NCBI RefSeq assembly: GCF_001467625.1 | Contig: NZ_LNYB01000081.1 | Span: 18,836-82,835 of the forward strand | Reading direction: 5' to 3' | DNA from: Legionella feeleii | GTDB lineage: Bacteria > Pseudomonadota > Gammaproteobacteria > Legionellales > Legionellaceae | DNA: 64,000 nt | Shown: positions 8,594-17,717 of the stretch, piece by piece | Layout of the letters: the number at the start of each line of letters is the position of its first letter | Numbering within the stretch: position 1 is the stretch's first letter | Notes under the pieces: generated by a model | Databases searched by the model: none | What the model saw: only the letters and a program-made list of their open reading frames with translations | What the model was told of the DNA's origin: nothing | Translations under genes and position numbers: made by a program

Positions 8594-9792
8594 CAAGACT
8601 CCTTCGATTCCAGAGCGATCCCACAAACCAAATCCGGCGTTACTCCTGCAAAACCGCGTGTGTAGCGAGTTAAGATTTTTTTTAATAGTGCACTGTTATC
8701 CATCGCAATGAGGCCTAAATTGCGAGCCAAAGCGATCCCTGGCAAACGGCTGGTGAAAAGACTAACCAAACCATCCGTCAAGCGGATTATCGCTGTTTGA
8801 TCATGGCGCCTCATCGCCTGATAACGCTGTAACATCTTGTCATTCAGGCCATCTTCAATAATGCATTGGGCCAAAGTCGCCACATCGCGCAAACCCAGAT
8901 TAAACCCTTGTCCTGCCACTGGATGCAAGGTGTGGGCAGCATTGCCGACAAAGACTAAAGGCCAGGCAATTTGCTCTGGCATAAATACCTGGCGTAATGG
9001 ATAAATAGCTCGCTTACCCAGTTTTAAAAAACGTCCCAAGCGGTAACCAAAAGCCTGTTGTAAAGCCGTTAAAAAGGCAGTTTCATTAAGCGTCATCAGA
9101 CGTTTTGCTTCTTCGGGTGGCAAAGTCCAAACTAGGGCAGCACGATTATCAGTCATCGGTAATAAGGCTAAAGGCCCAGAGGAAGTAAAACGCTCATAAG
9201 CCTGTTCTCGATGGGCTCTGGCCAAACCAATATTGGCGACAATCGCCTGCTGGCCATACTCTTTTAGCTTCACTCTCAAGCCACTAAAACGGCGTACCGC
9301 TGATTCAGCGCCATCTGCAGCAACAATTAACTTGGCCTGAACAGTGCACTCACCAGCAGCACTGCTAATAGTTGCCAGCCCTTCTTGCCTCGCCAATGCA
9401 GTCAGCTTGGCAGGCGCTAAAATCTCTGCCCCTTTTAATAATTCATGCAAGGCGCGATTAATAGACTGCATTTCCACGACATAGCCTAAAGGATGGGTTA
9501 CCTCGCCTTGCAAGCGCGCGGCACCAAAACGATACTGATCGGACACATGAATTGTAGTGATAGGCGTTGCGTCTTTCAGCAAAAGCGGCCAAATCGCTAA
9601 CAGTTGTAAAATCCGCACACTGGCTGGAGAAAGCGCTAAAGTGCGCGCATCAAAATCACTGTTTACTTTGTTGCTAAAAGGGTTCGCATCAACCAATAAT
9701 GTGCTATACCCTTTGTTTGCCAAAGCAAGCATTAATGTGGCTCCAGTCAATCCGCCACCAACAATTAGAATATCAACCTGTTTATCAGCCAC
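8593..9792 (-). CDS. ubiH: 2-octaprenyl-6-methoxyphenol hydroxylase
   Basis: A 399-residue FAD-dependent monooxygenase of ubiquinone biosynthesis. It shows the GxGxxG dinucleotide motif (ILIVGGGLTGATLMLALA), the mid-chain substrate/FAD motif around LKEYGQQAIVANI, and the second FAD motif VFVGNAAHTLHPVAGQGFNLG. It is paralogous to the next gene downstream. Its start overlaps the end of pepP by 8 bases and its stop shares one base with the ubiI-like start, so pepP-ubiH-ubiI is an operon. Assignment as UbiH rather than UbiI uses the conserved order. Confidence 0.9.
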   Translation of the reverse strand: MADKQVDILIVGGGLTGATLMLALANKGYSTLLVDANPFSNKVNSDFDARTLALSPASVRILQLLAIWPLLLKDATPITTIHVSDQYRFGAARLQGEVTHPLGYVVEMQSINRALHELLKGAEILAPAKLTALARQEGLATISSAAGECTVQAKLIVAADGAESAVRRFSGLRVKLKEYGQQAIVANIGLARAHREQAYERFTSSGPLALLPMTDNRAALVWTLPPEEAKRLMTLNETAFLTALQQAFGYRLGRFLKLGKRAIYPLRQVFMPEQIAWPLVFVGNAAHTLHPVAGQGFNLGLRDVATLAQCIIEDGLNDKMLQRYQAMRRHDQTAIIRLTDGLVSLFTSRLPGIALARNLGLIAMDNSALLKKILTRYTRGFAGVTPDLVCGIALESKES

Positions 9793-11092
9793 GCATTAAC
9801 GCCTCAATCTCAGTTATTTCTGTCGGCAGAGCAGCCGTTAAATTCTCATAACCATCTTCGGTTACAAGAATATCATCTTCTATTCGCACACCAATATTCC
9901 ACCAGCGTTGCTCAACCCCGTCCATTCCAGCACTGATATACAAGCCTGGCTCTACGGTAAGCACCATCCCTGCCTGCAAGGGACGCCATTGACCCTCGAT
10001 TTTATAGTGACCGCAATCATGGACATCCAAACCTAGCCAATGCCCGGAATTATGCATGTAGAAAGGCTTATACGCTTCTTGATGGATTAGCTCATCCACC
10101 TGCCCTTTTAGCAGGCCTAATTCACACAAGCCACTGGTCAAAATACGAACCATCCTTTGCTGAATTTCATTCCAGGCTACTCCTGGTTTAATGCAAGCGA
10201 TTCCGGCTTTCTGGGCCTTAAGGACTAACTCATAAATGGCCCGTTGCTCTGGGTTAAAGCGGCCATTGACAGGGAAAGTTCGGGTGACATCAGAAGCATA
10301 ATTACTGAATTCACCGCCAGCATCAATCAACACCAAATGACCGTCACGCAATGGCTGATTATTCTCGGTGTAATGAAGAATACAGGTATTTGCACCACCA
10401 CCAACGATTGGATCATAAGCAACAGCCCGGCAACCTTGACGACTAAATTCATAAAGCAATTCTGCTTCCAATTGATATTCATAGGCAATCTGGCTACAAA
10501 CCTGCATTGCACGTTTGTGAGCGGCAACGGAAATATCAGCAGCCCGACGCATCAATGCGATCTCTGCTGTTGTTTTGATTAAACGCATTTCGCTTAGTAC
10601 AGGCTCCAAATCACACAAGGCTTCCGGTGCTTTAACGCCTCGTCTTACTTGTCCTTTTAAGGTTTGTAAGGCTTGTAAAACATGTTTTTCATAAGCTGGA
10701 TAACGACCGATAGCGTAGTAAACGGCTGTCTTGCCTGTCAGAAACGCTGGTAAATGCTCAGCTAGCGTCTCTATGGCATAAGCGGCAGTCATATTGAGTT
10801 CTTTACAGGCTCCTTCTTGACCCAAACGCTTGCCAGTCCACTGCTCCTGGGCAGGGTTACGGGGACGGTTAAATAAATAATTTTCATTGTTTTCACCGGC
10901 CACGATCAATAACAGGGCTTCCGGCTCATTAAACCCCGTTAAATAGTAAAAATAACTATCCTGGCGAAAGCGGTAATGCGCATCGCCATTCCGTATGACC
11001 TCATCAGCGGCAGGGATAATTGCAATAGCGCCACTGGGTAATTTTTGCGCTAATCTTCGCCGTCTTTCCTGATATTCTTGCTGACTAATCAT
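9785..11092 (-). CDS. pepP: Xaa-Pro aminopeptidase
   Basis: A 435-residue M24B metallopeptidase that removes N-terminal residues preceding proline. The N-terminal creatinase-like domain holds YRFRQDSYFYYLTGFNEPEA. The C-terminal pita-bread domain carries the metal ligands: LIDAGGEFSNYASDVTRTFP (two Asp), HNSGHWLGLDVHD (His), VEPGLYI (Glu) and GVRIEDDILV (Glu). Length and motifs match E. coli PepP. It is followed by ubiH with an 8-base overlap and preceded by the UPF0149 gene with a 27-base gap, the same order as in enterobacteria. Confidence 0.95.
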   Translation of the reverse strand: MISQQEYQERRRRLAQKLPSGAIAIIPAADEVIRNGDAHYRFRQDSYFYYLTGFNEPEALLLIVAGENNENYLFNRPRNPAQEQWTGKRLGQEGACKELNMTAAYAIETLAEHLPAFLTGKTAVYYAIGRYPAYEKHVLQALQTLKGQVRRGVKAPEALCDLEPVLSEMRLIKTTAEIALMRRAADISVAAHKRAMQVCSQIAYEYQLEAELLYEFSRQGCRAVAYDPIVGGGANTCILHYTENNQPLRDGHLVLIDAGGEFSNYASDVTRTFPVNGRFNPEQRAIYELVLKAQKAGIACIKPGVAWNEIQQRMVRILTSGLCELGLLKGQVDELIHQEAYKPFYMHNSGHWLGLDVHDCGHYKIEGQWRPLQAGMVLTVEPGLYISAGMDGVEQRWWNIGVRIEDDILVTEDGYENLTAALPTEITEIEALMRG

Positions 11093-11119
11093 CTCAATAT
11101 CCTTTCAAGAATTCTTCAA

Positions 11120-11704
11120 TTAATGGGTGGTATTGGAAGAATCACGACCTTCATGATTGGCGAGTAAATCACCGTACAAGCGCAAAACGGCCATACGTGC
11201 GTATTCACTGACCTCCATCAATGCCTTTTCGTCCTCTTCATCAATCTGTAACGACTCATAATCCAATTGTGCAAATTCCAGCAAATGCTGTAACGCCTCC
11301 TGCGATTCATCTTCTTGCAATTGTTCATAGCTGATACCAGCCATCGTCATACCTTGCGTAAACCCTTCGCACCACTCGCTAAAAGCTTGGGCACGATCAA
11401 CAAGGGACTCATGCTCATCAGGCAGCATTAATTGAAATTCAAAATCAAAATTGGCAAGTTGTTGCTGGCTCAGTGAATAAACATCGAACATGGCAAGCGC
11501 TGCAGCCCGGGTCGATTCATTGCGTTTATAATTAACCATTAACGCACGCAAATAAGCTTCACCCTCAGCGATCGCACCTGCACAAAGATAACCACACATC
11601 ACACCATGCAACTCACTGCTGGAAATAGGTAGCCCTAAAACAGAAATAGTATCCACGAATGATTGATATGTAGGAAGGTGTATGGGATTATTTTCAGCAG
11701 ACAT
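11120..11704 (-). CDS. UPF0149 (YgfB/YecA) family protein
   Basis: A 194-residue protein of the YgfB family. Characteristic segments are LPISSSELHGVMCGYLCAGA (residues about 24-43), the acidic middle, WCEGFTQGM and the C-terminal EVSEYARMAVLRLY. No catalytic residues are known for the family. It is the first gene of the minus-strand cluster UPF0149-pepP-ubiH-ubiI and diverges from zapA across about 100 bases, exactly as ygfB/zapA in E. coli, so the divergent promoters lie in 11705-11805. Confidence 0.9.
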   Translation of the reverse strand: MSAENNPIHLPTYQSFVDTISVLGLPISSSELHGVMCGYLCAGAIAEGEAYLRALMVNYKRNESTRAAALAMFDVYSLSQQQLANFDFEFQLMLPDEHESLVDRAQAFSEWCEGFTQGMTMAGISYEQLQEDESQEALQHLLEFAQLDYESLQIDEEDEKALMEVSEYARMAVLRLYGDLLANHEGRDSSNTTH

Positions 11705-11805
11705 AATAAGCTCATTAGCATAAAATGACTAATAATAACTGATTTGCTCGGGCAAACCAAAATTGTTACCATTTAATAGTACGGGTCACTACAGGTTGCG
11801 ATAAA

Positions 11806-12126
11806 ATGACAACTTCTAAATCATGCTCCATCAAGTTAATGAATAAATCCTATGAGATTAAATGCCCTGATAATGAGGTGGAGAATCTACAACAGGCAGC
11901 AGATAAGCTGAATGAAAGAATCGTTCATAACAAGAAAAAATTTAAACAACTGGACGACTTTCAAACACTGCTCCTGGCAGCACTTCACGTCAGTCATGAA
12001 TTGATCAGCTGCCAAAGACAGCAAGAACAGCAACGTTTGCAAGTTACTCAATTTATCAACTCCCTGGAAAATAAAATTCACCAGGTGGTTCATGGCAATA
12101 TTAGCCAGGACCCGCAAACTGATTAG
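11806..12126 (+). CDS. zapA: Cell division protein ZapA
   Basis: A 106-residue ZapA homologue, which stabilises and bundles FtsZ filaments at the division site. The N-terminal segment KSCSIKLMNKSYEIKCPDNE forms the globular domain, followed by LQQAADKLNERI and a long C-terminal coiled coil (about residues 60-95). It is divergent from the UPF0149 gene and is followed by 6S RNA, which repeats the enterobacterial arrangement and supports the assignment. Confidence 0.92.
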   Translation: MTTSKSCSIKLMNKSYEIKCPDNEVENLQQAADKLNERIVHNKKKFKQLDDFQTLLLAALHVSHELISCQRQQEQQRLQVTQFINSLENKIHQVVHGNISQDPQTD

Positions 12127-12379
12127 CCTTGTTTTAAGCGTGTTGGTACCTGTTGATAGCGATTAGGTCTTTCGCTTATCGTTATTGATTTAATTCGGTT
12201 GGCTCCATCATTCAGGTGTTTAAACCAACATCCAGCACGCCGGACAGACGAGTCACCCGCAGCCTGCAATTGAAGTAAAAAACGACAACCAAGATTTTCT
12301 TCATCGAATACAACGAAAAGAATATGTAAATTCAGCGAAAGCCAGTTTATCTGAAAAGCAATAATGCTATACTGCAACT

Positions 12380-12533
12380 AACCCGACAGCGAGTGATTTG
12401 TGAACCAATAATCACACTTAGGGGAGCGTTCTGTAGCCGGCGTTGTGCAAGCCCATTATAAAGTGGGAAGCCTGAACTGACTCATCTGCCCCCCACTTGA
12501 ACCCCAGGGTTCAAAATCATAGCGGTCGGGCTC
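12380..12533 (+). ncRNA. ssrS: 6S RNA
   Basis: No protein frame explains this segment. The 5' end CCCGAC (12382-12387) can pair with GTCGGG (12525-12530), closing a long rod. Near the 3' side CTTGAACCCCAGGGTTCAA gives the conserved hairpin that in E. coli 6S RNA reads TTGAACCAAGGGTTCAA. The middle region contains the open-bubble surroundings (GCGTTCTGTAGCCGGC and GAAGCCTGAACTG). A TATACT at 12368-12373 sits seven bases before the predicted 5' end and could be the -10 element. Its position just downstream of zapA is the classical ssrS locus. 6S RNA binds the housekeeping RNA polymerase and modulates transcription in stationary phase. Exact ends are estimated. Confidence 0.85.
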
Positions 12534-12535
12534 TC

Positions 12536-13879
12536 TTATACCAGTTTATGGCCTGAGCCGTCGCCCTCGAACATATTCACCAACGCCCCTAAACGCCCCT
12601 GCTTTAAGGCAATAACCTCAAAAAAACCATATTTAATCGGAAAACCGGCTAAATCCTTACGTTTTTTCTCAGCAGCATTACATTTAGTCTTGCCGGAAGG
12701 GGCAAAAGGATTGGCAAATTTATCCTTGGGCCGCTCCTCTTCATACACGTACAGGCAAAAAGTATATAAAGCATCATGCACGAGATTAGCTTCTCTTTCC
12801 GTTAGACAGTTTATTTGCCGCCTAGTTTCTGCCGCAAAATCAAGTGCAGCCGAGTAAGAGCGATCTTGCAAGGTAGCAAACTCTTTGCGGAACAACTCGA
12901 TAGTATGGTCAAGCAACTGATTCTCATCAAGAAGTTTTAATTGCCTGGATTGATAAATAAACGAGTATATCCAACGCGTATTATCAACGGCGTGAAGGAG
13001 CGCCATGCGTGCCGTTGGTATTAACGGAGCAAGGTCTTTTAAACACGCTTCATCCCTGAATGCCTTGGTGTCCACATAACAATTGTTCCGAGCAAAAAAA
13101 GCCTGCCAAACCGGGATATCGCTGCATAAGCTGGTAAAGATCGCCAACTCGGAGTTTCTTTCTTCGTCAGTAGTATGCAAACGGTAATAAATTAACGGGG
13201 GTATGAGGGCTAATTGCTCAACAGTACAACAACGGTGAAGCAAATAAAAAAGAGTGACCAGTATTGTGGTTTTTGCTTTGAGCTTCCCTACTTCATGCCC
13301 AAGTTGCAGACGTTCTATTTTGGCAATAGACGCGTTTAACTGGACCATCGGATAACCAGGACTCCCCCCTCTTTCCACATAACTTATCAGCCGGCCGGAA
13401 CGTGTAAGCATAAACAGCAATTTATCGAGTTCTAACTGGCTCTGGCCTAAAGAAAGATATTGCCTGGCTAATACACGGAAAAGAATAGGATGATGATAGT
13501 CACTTTCTAACAGACCCGCACGGCTTAACTGTTTTTGCAAGTGCAGCCAGGGACTGACCTCCTCCCCTTTTTGCCAGCTTTCGTGTGCGATATTTTTAGC
13601 TACCCATGCCCAATACTGGTCCAGAATCAAACGAACCTCAACCATAAGTTCAGGGTAAACCGGACTTTCGTCACTTAAATCCTGTAACAGGGCGCCCAAT
13701 TGGAGTACTAAAGAAAATACTTCCCCACCCTCACCATCTCCCTCTAAAAATGCCCCTAATGCGTTTTCCTCTTTAAAGGCCTCTGACGGTGCGTCAAGCT
13801 GAGTAACGGATGCTACTCCATCTTGTTTTAATGCTTGTCTTAATTCACGCACCGCCTGTTTAAATTCACCAATATTCAT
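12536..13879 (-). CDS. Protein of unknown function (447 residues), possible effector
   Basis: I do not recognise this protein. It has no signal peptide or clear membrane segment and is predicted to be mainly helical, with Leu-rich stretches (LVTLFYLLHRCCTVEQLALIPPLIYY is a long hydrophobic helix run around residues 210-235, quoted here only as a position guide by its first residues LVTLFYLL). The N terminus MNIGEFKQAVRELRQALKQ is amphipathic. The C-terminal part contains many Lys/Arg then FEGDGSGHKLV. It ends three bases after the predicted 6S RNA end on the opposite strand. Isolation, size and lack of known domains resemble Legionella accessory proteins, but that is inference only. Confidence 0.7.
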   Translation of the reverse strand: MNIGEFKQAVRELRQALKQDGVASVTQLDAPSEAFKEENALGAFLEGDGEGGEVFSLVLQLGALLQDLSDESPVYPELMVEVRLILDQYWAWVAKNIAHESWQKGEEVSPWLHLQKQLSRAGLLESDYHHPILFRVLARQYLSLGQSQLELDKLLFMLTRSGRLISYVERGGSPGYPMVQLNASIAKIERLQLGHEVGKLKAKTTILVTLFYLLHRCCTVEQLALIPPLIYYRLHTTDEERNSELAIFTSLCSDIPVWQAFFARNNCYVDTKAFRDEACLKDLAPLIPTARMALLHAVDNTRWIYSFIYQSRQLKLLDENQLLDHTIELFRKEFATLQDRSYSAALDFAAETRRQINCLTEREANLVHDALYTFCLYVYEEERPKDKFANPFAPSGKTKCNAAEKKRKDLAGFPIKYGFFEVIALKQGRLGALVNMFEGDGSGHKLV

Positions 13880-14000
13880 TTTTTCACTCCCTGAATAATG
13901 AACTTCTTAGCTACTGCAGAACGTCGTAAAGATAAAGCAAGGCCTATTACCTTAGCACGCCACGCGCTTAAGTTCAAATTTTGCCCTTGGGAGTTAATAT

Positions 14001-15992
14001 TTACCCGGCCTTAAGCTGTTCCTTGAGGAGTAACAACTCATCACGCACTTTCGCAGCCTGTTCAAATTCCATATTTTTGGCGTGATTATGCATTTGTTTT
14101 TCCAGAATTTTTATTTGTTTTGCTAATTGTTCTGGCGTCATTAACAAATATGGCGCCTGGCGCTCAGCGAGCTCCATTTTACGTCGACTGCTATAGGCTC
14201 CTTCCATGATATCCGTGATGGATTTGTGAATTGTTTTGGGAGTAATACCATGTTTCAGGTTAAATTCTTCCTGTTTACTACGCCGCCGCTCCGTTTCATC
14301 AATAGCACGTTGCATAGACCCTGTTATCTGTTCAGCATATAAAATAGCGCGTCCATTTATATTACGGGCAGCTCGACCGATGGTTTGAATCAAGGAGCGA
14401 TCAGAGCGCAAAAAACCCTCCTTGTCAGCATCAAGAATAGCGACTAAAGCAACTTCCGGCATATCCAGGCCTTCGCGTAAAAGGTTAATCCCCACCAGCA
14501 CATCAAATTCTCCCAAACGGAGATCACGAATAATCTCCATTCGCTCCACTGTATCAATATCTGCATGTAAATAACGTACCTTTACCCCATGTTCACGCAA
14601 ATAATCCGTTAAATCTTCTGCCATACGTTTTGTTAGTGTCGTTACTAAAATACGCTCCCCTTGGGCGACGACTTGGCGAATTTCAGAGAGTAAATCATCA
14701 ACCTGATTTTTAACTGGCCGGATAATAACCACCGGATCCACCAAGCCGGTAGGGCGTACGACCTGTTCAGCAATGTTGTCAGAATGATCACGCTCGAAGG
14801 GCCCGGGGGTCGCCGAGACATAGATAGTTTGCGGCGAGCGCTGCTCGAACTCTTCAAAACGCAGGGGACGATTGTCCAGGGCGGAAGGCAAGCGAAAACC
14901 ATAAGCAACCAGAGTTTCCTTACGCGCCCTGTCTCCTCGATACATGCCGCCAATCTGAGGGACTGTCACATGCGATTCGTCAATGACAAGCAAGGCTTCC
15001 GGTGGCAAATAATCAAATAAGGTGGGTGGCGGTTCGCCAGCCTTACGACCAGATAAATAGCGGGAATAATTTTCAATCCCCGAGCAATAACCTAATTCCA
15101 ACATCATCTCAATATCAAACGCAGTGCGCTGTTGCAAACGTTGTGCTTCCAGTAACTTATCTTGGCTTGTGAATTCGGCAAGACGTTCCTGTAACTCTTC
15201 TTTGACCAAATCAATCGTTTGCAAAATTCGCTCACGCGGCGTGACATAATGGGTTTTAGGGAAAATAGTGACTCGTGGTAAACGCTGCAAAACTTCACCA
15301 GTCAGTGGATCAAAACGGGAAATGTTTTCCACCTCTTCATCAAAAAGCTCGATACGAATAGCCTCTTTTTCAGAATCGGCAGGAAAGATATCAATGACAT
15401 CCCCATGAACCCGAAATTGCCCACGTTCAAGCGAAACCTGACTGCGAACATATTGCATTTCAGCCAATCGTTTTAAAATCTTGCGTTGTTCGCATTGTTC
15501 TCCTCTAGAGAGATGTAATAACATACGCAGGTAAGAATCGGGATCACCTAAACCGTAAATGGCAGAAACCGTCGCGACAATAATGGCATCCTTGCGTTCG
15601 ATTAGCGCTTTGGTGGCGGACAGGCGCATCTGTTCGATATGTTCATTAATGGAGGCGTCTTTTTCTATGAACGTGTCAGAAGCCGGGACATAAGCCTCTG
15701 GCTGATAATAATCATAGTAAGACACAAAGTATTCCACGGCATTGTCAGGGAAAAAGGTTTTGAATTCGCCATAAAGTTGGGCTGCCAAAGTTTTATTCGG
15801 CGCCATAATAAGGGTTGGCCTTTTCATCGCCTGGATAACATGTGCAATGGTGTAGGTTTTACCTGATCCGGTGACGCCTAGTAGAATTTGGCGGGCTAAA
15901 CCAGATTCCAGGCCGTCAATCAGGGATGCTATGGCAGCAGGTTGATCACCGGCAGGCTGATAATTTGAGTAAACTTTGAATGTATTTTTCAT
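14001..15992 (-). CDS. uvrB: UvrABC system protein B
   Basis: A 663-residue DNA-damage recognition helicase of nucleotide excision repair, acting with UvrA and UvrC. It has Walker [11 protein letters not shown], the beta-hairpin region [12 protein letters not shown], the DESH box ([19 protein letters not shown], in part), helicase motifs V and VI ([23 protein letters not shown]) and the C-terminal UVR domain ([21 protein letters not shown], in part), which binds UvrC. The start is ATG 15992, giving [17 protein letters not shown], which fits family N termini; a TTG at 16013 could add seven residues. It is divergent from the aminotransferase gene. Confidence 0.96.
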   Translation of the reverse strand: MKNTFKVYSNYQPAGDQPAAIASLIDGLESGLARQILLGVTGSGKTYTIAHVIQAMKRPTLIMAPNKTLAAQLYGEFKTFFPDNAVEYFVSYYDYYQPEAYVPASDTFIEKDASINEHIEQMRLSATKALIERKDAIIVATVSAIYGLGDPDSYLRMLLHLSRGEQCEQRKILKRLAEMQYVRSQVSLERGQFRVHGDVIDIFPADSEKEAIRIELFDEEVENISRFDPLTGEVLQRLPRVTIFPKTHYVTPRERILQTIDLVKEELQERLAEFTSQDKLLEAQRLQQRTAFDIEMMLELGYCSGIENYSRYLSGRKAGEPPPTLFDYLPPEALLVIDESHVTVPQIGGMYRGDRARKETLVAYGFRLPSALDNRPLRFEEFEQRSPQTIYVSATPGPFERDHSDNIAEQVVRPTGLVDPVVIIRPVKNQVDDLLSEIRQVVAQGERILVTTLTKRMAEDLTDYLREHGVKVRYLHADIDTVERMEIIRDLRLGEFDVLVGINLLREGLDMPEVALVAILDADKEGFLRSDRSLIQTIGRAARNINGRAILYAEQITGSMQRAIDETERRRSKQEEFNLKHGITPKTIHKSITDIMEGAYSSRRKMELAERQAPYLLMTPEQLAKQIKILEKQMHNHAKNMEFEQAAKVRDELLLLKEQLKAG

Positions 15993-16078
15993 AGTGTAAC
16001 TATAACCGATCAATCAGGTGTTGTGACAGTTTTTAAAACAAAACCAGTTGATCAGCAACAAAGCACAGGAGTTTAAAA

Positions 16079-17257
16079 GTGAATATTGTACTGTCAGATC
16101 GCATACAACAGGTAAAACCGTCTCCTACCCTGGCGGTAGCAGCAAAAGCCGCTAAGATGCGAGCAGCAGGTTTGGATATTATTGGGTTGGGTACGGGTGA
16201 GCCCGACTTTGACACTCCGCAACATATTAAAGATGCGGCGATCGCTGCAATTAATGCCGGTTTTACCAAATACACGGCGGTTGAGGGTATTGCTGAACTA
16301 AAGCAAGCGATTAAAGACAAATTCAAACGCGATAATAATTTGGATTATGAGTTAAACCAGATTCTCGTATCCGTCGGAGGCAAACAAAGTGTTTACAATT
16401 TATGCCAGGCACTGATTAACGAAGGTGATGAAGTCATCATTCCAGCACCTTACTGGGTGTCTTATCCTGATATCGCGCTATTAGCTGGCGGTGTGCCCGT
16501 GTTTATTCCTTCAACGCCCGCCGCTCGCTTTAAAATTACTGCAGCGCAGCTCGAAGCAGCGATTACACCCAAAACCAAATTACTTTTCTTAAACAGCCCA
16601 TCTAATCCCTCCGGCGTAGCTTATAGCCTCGCTGAATTGAAGGCCTTGGGTGACGTATTAAAAAAACATCCAAACGTGTTCATTGCCACTGACGACATGT
16701 ATGAACACATCATTTGGACTCAACCTTTTGCCAATATTTTAAATGCCTGCCCGGAATTATATGAGCGTACTATTGTCTTAAATGGCGTTTCCAAGGCCTA
16801 TGCGATGACCGGATGGCGAATTGGTTATGCTGGCGGCCCAGCACCGTTAATAGGGGCCATGGCTACGGTACAATCCCAATCAACGTCTAACCCCTGTTCT
16901 ATTGCCCAGAAAGCATCCGTAGCAGCGTTAAACGGCGGCGATGAAGAAGTGAAAAAAATGGTTGAAGCGTTCCGTCAACGCCACGATTACATTGTCAGCC
17001 GTTTATCTGATATTCCCGGGATAGAAGTGATTCCCGCTGATGGGACCTTTTACAGTTTCCCCAACGTCCAGGCAATTATCGAAAAACGTGGTTATCAAAA
17101 TGATGTTGAATTTGCGGAAAAGTTATTGCAGGAAGTTGGCGTAGCCTTGGTTCCCGGCTCTGCCTTTGGTAATGAGGGTTGCATCCGTCTCTCCTTTGCT
17201 ACCAGCATGGATATCCTGCGTGACGCAATGGATCGTTTACAGCGTTTCTGTCGTTAA
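16079..17257 (+). CDS. Aspartate aminotransferase (class I, PLP-dependent)
   Basis: A 392-residue fold-type I aminotransferase starting at GTG 16079, with AGGAG eight bases upstream. Visible residues are the N-terminal IGLGTGEPDFDTP, the PLP-contacting NSPSNPSGV, the Asp/Tyr region ATDDMYEHI, the lysine motif NGVSKAYAMTGWRIGY (Schiff-base Lys) and the C-terminal Arg in CIRLSFATS, which binds the substrate carboxylate. It belongs to the Ig subgroup aspartate aminotransferases found in bacteria such as Thermus and Rhizobium. It likely interconverts aspartate and oxaloacetate. It stands as a single gene between uvrB and tRNA-Asn. Confidence 0.92.
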   Translation: MNIVLSDRIQQVKPSPTLAVAAKAAKMRAAGLDIIGLGTGEPDFDTPQHIKDAAIAAINAGFTKYTAVEGIAELKQAIKDKFKRDNNLDYELNQILVSVGGKQSVYNLCQALINEGDEVIIPAPYWVSYPDIALLAGGVPVFIPSTPAARFKITAAQLEAAITPKTKLLFLNSPSNPSGVAYSLAELKALGDVLKKHPNVFIATDDMYEHIIWTQPFANILNACPELYERTIVLNGVSKAYAMTGWRIGYAGGPAPLIGAMATVQSQSTSNPCSIAQKASVAALNGGDEEVKKMVEAFRQRHDYIVSRLSDIPGIEVIPADGTFYSFPNVQAIIEKRGYQNDVEFAEKLLQEVGVALVPGSAFGNEGCIRLSFATSMDILRDAMDRLQRFCR

Positions 17258-17324
17258 AACAAATAGGGTAATTCCCTGGGGATGAGCTTAAAAGGCAAAA
17301 AGTAAAAAATTGTCGTAAATCCCC

Positions 17325-17353
17325 TTGACCCACCAGCGGAATCGATTTAAGAT
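17325..17353 (+). promoter_or_regulatory. Sigma-70-type promoter of tRNA-Asn
   Basis: TTGACC at 17325-17330 and TAAGAT at 17348-17353 are separated by 17 bases and lie just upstream of the tRNA, predicting transcription start near 17360. Confidence 0.7.
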
Positions 17354-17363
17354 TCCGCCTCAT

Positions 17364-17439
17364 TCCCCGGTAGCTCAGTCGGTAGAGCGGATGACTGTTA
17401 ATCATTAGGTCGGCGGTTCGAGCCCGTCCCGGGGAGCCA
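17364..17439 (+). tRNA. tRNA-Asn (anticodon GTT)
   Basis: The 76-base cloverleaf is complete: acceptor stem TCCCCGG pairs with CCGGGGA, D arm GCTC/GAGC, anticodon loop CTGTTAA with GTT, T arm GGCGG-TTCGAGC-CCGTC and encoded CCA. The 3' end marks the border between a conserved region and an AT-rich accessory block, so it may have served as an integration site, although I found no copy of the tRNA 3' end downstream. Confidence 0.97.
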
Positions 17440-17555
17440 ATAGAATCAAGAAATTATGATGTTTGATTCAAAGCTTTTAATTTTCATGTAGAAGCAATGT
17501 AGAATTTTGGAAGCCTCATCATAGCCAACACGGATTATTTTTAAAGGAGTAAGAG

Positions 17556-17642
17556 ATGAAATTTATCAATGTTGAAATTAACGAAACCCTAATGACTGAA
17601 TTACTAAGCATGTGCTTTGAAATTCATTGTACAGTTGGTTAA
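17556..17642 (+). CDS. Short peptide, possible modified-peptide (RiPP-like) precursor
   Basis: A 28-codon frame preceded by an unusually good ribosome site (AAAGGAG six bases before ATG). The product begins MKFINVEINETLMTEL, acidic and leader-like, and ends in SMCFEIHCTVG with two cysteines five apart (Cys20 and Cys25), core-like. It is followed after 14 bases by a strong stem-loop and then by exporter, GRDP-like, oxygenase and reductase genes. A short conserved-looking leader plus Cys-rich tail beside modifying enzymes and an exporter is typical of ribosomally made, modified peptides. Alternatives are a regulatory leader peptide or chance. It matches no family I know. Function is inference; the translation signal is seen directly. 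Confidence 0.6.
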   Translation: MKFINVEINETLMTELLSMCFEIHCTVG

Positions 17643-17656
17643 TTAATTCATTTCAA

Positions 17657-17690
17657 TATTGTCGATCAGAGAAAATTCTTTTCGACAATA
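17657..17690 (+). terminator. Stem-loop after the short peptide gene (terminator or attenuator)
   Basis: TATTGTCGA (17657-17665) pairs perfectly with TCGACAATA (17682-17690). The intervening AGAGAA/TTCTTT can extend the stem with one G-U pair. CTCATTTTAT follows. Placed between the peptide and the enzyme genes, it would allow more peptide than enzyme transcript. Confidence 0.6.
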
Positions 17691-17717
17691 CTCATTTTAT
17701 ATCTTTATGTGCTTAAG

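Noticed and set aside
8594..8626. Longer start for the ubiI-like gene (MWDRSGIEGVL)
   Set aside because: The shorter start at 8593 has AAGGAG at the right distance and the FAD motif follows directly.
10244..10582. Plus-strand frame inside pepP
   Set aside because: It lies entirely antisense to the metal-binding part of pepP and shows no domain.
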